Source of the DNA: CALXVA01 sp964587175
GTDB taxonomy: Bacteria > Bacillota > Clostridia > TANB77 > CAG-508
Assembly: GCA_964587175.1 (NCBI GenBank)
Contig: CAZPKK010000033.1
Span: forward strand, 1-14,944
DNA length: 14,944 nucleotides
Direction: 5' to 3'
Positions 11,965 to 14,944 of this stretch are shown here, piece by piece (the stretch's first letter is position 1; every line of letters starts with the position of its first letter). The notes beneath the pieces were generated by a model. That model worked only from the letters and a program-made list of their open reading frames with translations. It was not told the DNA's origin and ran no database searches. A program made the translations under genes and the position numbers.

Positions 11965-14934
11965 GTGGAAAAAACAATAAAAGAAATATTTAAAGATTAT
12001 GATTCAAATAGTTTTTCGCTAAATGCTGCGAAAATTAAGTCTATTAATTTATTCAAAAAAACAAATAAATTAGAAATAATAATAATTGCTAATGAATTTA
12101 TAAAAATTGAAGACATATATAAATTTGAGCAATATTTGAAAAATAGGTTTAATATATTTGAAGTAAATATTAAAATAGAATATTCTGAGCCAATTGATGT
12201 AGATTTAATAAATGAATGGAATCTAGTTATATGCTACATGGCTCATAAACATCCATTAAGTAAAGCTTTTTTGAAAAATAGTACAATACAAATAGAAGAA
12301 AATAATATCATTGTAAATATGGCGATAAAAGGGAAAAAGGTACTTGAGGCAAAAAAATTTGATGATATTCTTTCAAAAATTATAGAAGATATTTATGGGG
12401 TAAAATATAAAGTTAAATTTGTAGAAGATGTTTCTGAAGATGCTATAAAGTTATATATGCAACATTCAATGCAACTAGAAAAAGAAGCTATTGAGCATGC
12501 ACAAAAAATGGCAGAAGAAGTAAGACAAGAGATTGTAGAAAATGGCAAAGTTCAAGCATCACAAAAAAACGGAAATCAACCATCAAAGGAACAAGGAAAT
12601 TCGCCTCATGAAGTAAGTGTATCAACTGGAAATGCACAACCTCAAGAAGAATCACCATTAATTTATGGTAAAAGCTTAAAATTAAAAGAAGAGTTAGTAA
12701 AAATAATTGACTTAAGTGTTGATAGTGGAAAAGTACAATTAGATGGCGAAATTTTAAATATGGATTCTCGTGAATTAAAAAACGGAAAAGTACTTGTAAT
12801 GTTTGATTTGTATGATGGCAGTAGTACAATTACCTGCAAAGTATTTTCTGAAGGAGATAAATCTAAAGATTTAATAAAAAAATTAAAAGGTGCAAAAGGT
12901 ATTAAATTAGAAGGAACAGCACAATTTGATCCATTTGCAAAAGAACTTGGAGTTATCGCAAATACAATTATAGAAAGTACAGGATTAAAGAAACAGACAA
13001 GAATAGATGAGGCATTAGAAAAAAGAGTAGAGCTTCATATGCATACAAAAATGAGCCAGATGGATGGAGTTACATCAGCATCAGATTTATTAAAAAGGGC
13101 AGTAAAATGGGGAATGAAATCTATAGCGATTACAGACCATGGTGTAGTACAAGCTTTTCCAGAGGCATATCATTTTTGCGAAAAAAATTCAGATTTAAAA
13201 GTAATCTATGGTGTTGAAGCATACTTAGCACCAGATAGAACTCCAGTGGTGTCTTTCCCACGAGGACAAGATATAGATACAACTTATTGTGTGCTTGACT
13301 TAGAAACAACAGGATTTTCATTTAGAACAGAAAAGATAACAGAAATTGGTATTATGAAAATAAAAAACGGAGAAATTTTGGATGAATTTTCATGTTTCGT
13401 AAATCCAGAAAAGCCAATTCCACAAAGAGTTGTAGAAGTAACCAATATTACAGATGATATGGTAAAAGATGCAGAAACAATAGAAAAAGTATTTCCTAAG
13501 ATGATGGACTTTATAGGAGATAGCATATTAGTTGCACATAATGCCGATTTTGATATAGGTTTTCTAAAATATAATGCGACAGAGCTAGGATATACTTTAG
13601 ATAATACATATATAGATACTTTGCGTTTAGCAAAAGAGTTATTTCCAGATTACAAAAAATATAAATTAGGAATAATTGCAGAAAACTTAGGCATTAAAGT
13701 TGAAGTAGCACATAGGGCGTTAGATGATGTGGATACAACTGTAAAAGTATTTAATGTGATGATAGATATGTTAAAAGAAAAAGGCGCTAAAAAAATAGAG
13801 GATATAGACAAGCTATGTGCTGGAAAAACAGATTTTAAAAGACTTCCAGTCTATCATGCTATAATTCTAGCACAAAATTATGTGGGATTAAAAAATTTGT
13901 ATAAATTAATTTCAATTTCACATTTAGATTATTTTTATAAAAAGCCACGTATTTTGAAATCTATTTATAAACAATATTCTGAAGGCTTAATACTTGGAAG
14001 TGCCTGTGAACAAGGAGAAATATATAGAGCAATTGTAGCTGGAAAAACTGATGAAGAATTAGAAGATTTGGCAGCAGACTATGACTACTTAGAAATTCAG
14101 CCACTTGGAAATAATATGTTCATGGTAAGAAATGGCACTGTTCCAGATGTAAAAGCTTTGGAAGATATTAATAAAAAAATAGTAGATTTGGGAGAAAAAC
14201 TTGGTAAGCCAGTAGTTGCAACATGTGATGTGCATTTTATGGATCCACAAGATGAAATTTATAGAAGAATTTTAATGGCAGGACAAGGTTATGATGATGC
14301 AGATGAACAAGCACCATTATATTTACGTACTACTGAAGAAATGCTAAAAGAGTTTGAATATTTAGGAGAAGAAAAAGCATATGAAGTAGTAGTAACAAAT
14401 ACTAATAAAATAGCAGATATGTGCGAAAAAATAAGTCCAATTTCTTCGGAAAAATGCCCACCACATATTGATGGATGCGAAGACCAAATAAGAGATATTG
14501 CATATGGTAAAGCACATGAATTATATGGAGACCCTCTTCCAGATTTGGTAGAAGAAAGGTTGAGCAAAGAATTAGACTCTATTATAAAAAATGGTTTCTC
14601 AGTTATGTATATTATAGCTCAAAAATTAGTATGGAAATCTAATGAAGATGGATATATTGTTGGATCTAGAGGTTCTGTTGGTTCATCTTTTGCAGCATAT
14701 GCTACTGGTATAACAGAGGTAAACTCACTTCCACCACATTATAGATGCCCAAAATGCAAGTATTCAGATTTTACTGATTATGGATATGCTTGTGGATATG
14801 ACCTTCCAGATAAAGACTGCCCAAAATGTGGTACAAAAATGGTAAAAGACGGAATAGATATACCATTTGAGACATTTCTTGGCTTTAATGGAGATAAAGA
14901 GCCTGATATAGACTTAAATTTTTCTGGAGAATAG
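11965..14934 (+). CDS. polC: DNA polymerase III PolC-type alpha subunit, interrupted by TAG at the catalytic motif
   Basis: PolC is the essential replicative polymerase of low-GC Gram-positives. The N-terminal domain (1-170) is followed by a Gln/Asn/Ser-rich linker (about 195-232), an OB fold (about 245-340), and a PHP domain starting at ELHMHTKMSQMDG (356-368). The 3'-5' proofreading exonuclease is inserted in the PHP domain: LDLETTG (444-450), AHNADFD (524-530), HRALDDVDTT (583-592). The PHP part then resumes. The polymerase core has VGSRGSVGSSFAAYATG (899-915), a zinc-binding segment (Cys928, 931, 943, 952, 955), and the catalytic PDIDLNFSGE (980-989). The family has about 1,430 residues, but a TAG stops the frame at 989, where Tyr is expected. 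GTG at 11965 is chosen because AGGAG lies 11 nt upstream. The next codons (CAA GCA AAA) fit the expected continuation; the window ends there. Confidence 0.93.
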   Translation: MEKTIKEIFKDYDSNSFSLNAAKIKSINLFKKTNKLEIIIIANEFIKIEDIYKFEQYLKNRFNIFEVNIKIEYSEPIDVDLINEWNLVICYMAHKHPLSKAFLKNSTIQIEENNIIVNMAIKGKKVLEAKKFDDILSKIIEDIYGVKYKVKFVEDVSEDAIKLYMQHSMQLEKEAIEHAQKMAEEVRQEIVENGKVQASQKNGNQPSKEQGNSPHEVSVSTGNAQPQEESPLIYGKSLKLKEELVKIIDLSVDSGKVQLDGEILNMDSRELKNGKVLVMFDLYDGSSTITCKVFSEGDKSKDLIKKLKGAKGIKLEGTAQFDPFAKELGVIANTIIESTGLKKQTRIDEALEKRVELHMHTKMSQMDGVTSASDLLKRAVKWGMKSIAITDHGVVQAFPEAYHFCEKNSDLKVIYGVEAYLAPDRTPVVSFPRGQDIDTTYCVLDLETTGFSFRTEKITEIGIMKIKNGEILDEFSCFVNPEKPIPQRVVEVTNITDDMVKDAETIEKVFPKMMDFIGDSILVAHNADFDIGFLKYNATELGYTLDNTYIDTLRLAKELFPDYKKYKLGIIAENLGIKVEVAHRALDDVDTTVKVFNVMIDMLKEKGAKKIEDIDKLCAGKTDFKRLPVYHAIILAQNYVGLKNLYKLISISHLDYFYKKPRILKSIYKQYSEGLILGSACEQGEIYRAIVAGKTDEELEDLAADYDYLEIQPLGNNMFMVRNGTVPDVKALEDINKKIVDLGEKLGKPVVATCDVHFMDPQDEIYRRILMAGQGYDDADEQAPLYLRTTEEMLKEFEYLGEEKAYEVVVTNTNKIADMCEKISPISSEKCPPHIDGCEDQIRDIAYGKAHELYGDPLPDLVEERLSKELDSIIKNGFSVMYIIAQKLVWKSNEDGYIVGSRGSVGSSFAAYATGITEVNSLPPHYRCPKCKYSDFTDYGYACGYDLPDKDCPKCGTKMVKDGIDIPFETFLGFNGDKEPDIDLNFSGE

Positions 14935-14944
14935 CAAGCAAAAG

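Overview
The window looks like a chromosomal segment of an AT-rich, low-GC Gram-positive bacterium, most likely an uncultured member of class Clostridia (Bacillota). The evidence is the very high A/T at third codon positions, a SigH-type (Spo0H) sigma factor, a Gram-positive PolC replicase, an LPQTG cell-wall protein with a sortase, an RqcH-type NFACT protein, and the order pyrH-frr-uppS-cdsA-rseP-polC. The genus cannot be read from the sequence. Both edges cut genes: an aldehyde dehydrogenase enters at the left, and polC runs into the right edge.

Layout. 1-573: C-terminal part of an aldehyde dehydrogenase. 643-1083: a compact minus-strand transcription unit of about 53% GC set in very AT-rich DNA. 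It has a sigma-A-like promoter, a dyad at the predicted transcript start, one unrecognised 106-residue ORF and a GC-rich terminator; it looks like acquired cargo. 1151-2860 (minus): rqcH, ribosome quality control. 2893-3061: first copy of an intergenic repeat family. 3187-3915: sigH with a consensus promoter, followed 2 nt later by tRNA-Thr(GGT). 4030-6233: a membrane-anchored L,D-transpeptidase and the ATPase ychF. 6381-7499: a small LPQTG surface protein and a sortase, convergent on a shared hairpin terminator. 7756-14934: a housekeeping run of pyrH (UMP kinase), frr (ribosome recycling), uppS and cdsA (lipid carrier and phospholipid precursors), rseP (intramembrane protease) and polC (replicative polymerase).

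The most notable signals are as follows. (1) A dispersed intergenic element lies upstream of sigH, between pyrH and frr, and between frr and uppS. Two copies contain a 73-nt hairpin on opposite strands, and they differ at six stem pairs where both bases have changed together. Arrays of about 35-39 bp units run outward from the hairpins. (2) The GC-rich single-gene cassette. (3) RseP is only 245 residues because the PDZ region between its two catalytic halves is missing. (4) polC has an in-frame TAG exactly where the catalytic motif should continue with Tyr, and the codons after it resume in frame; the window ends 10 nt later. (5) dxr and ispG, frequent members of this cluster, are absent, as are rpsB-tsf upstream of pyrH.

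Functionally the window combines cell-envelope work (L,D-transpeptidase, LPQTG protein, sortase, UppS, CdsA, RseP), translation (RqcH, tRNA-Thr, YchF, RRF), nucleotide supply (PyrH) and replication (PolC). All assignments come from reading motifs in the sequence; no database search was run.
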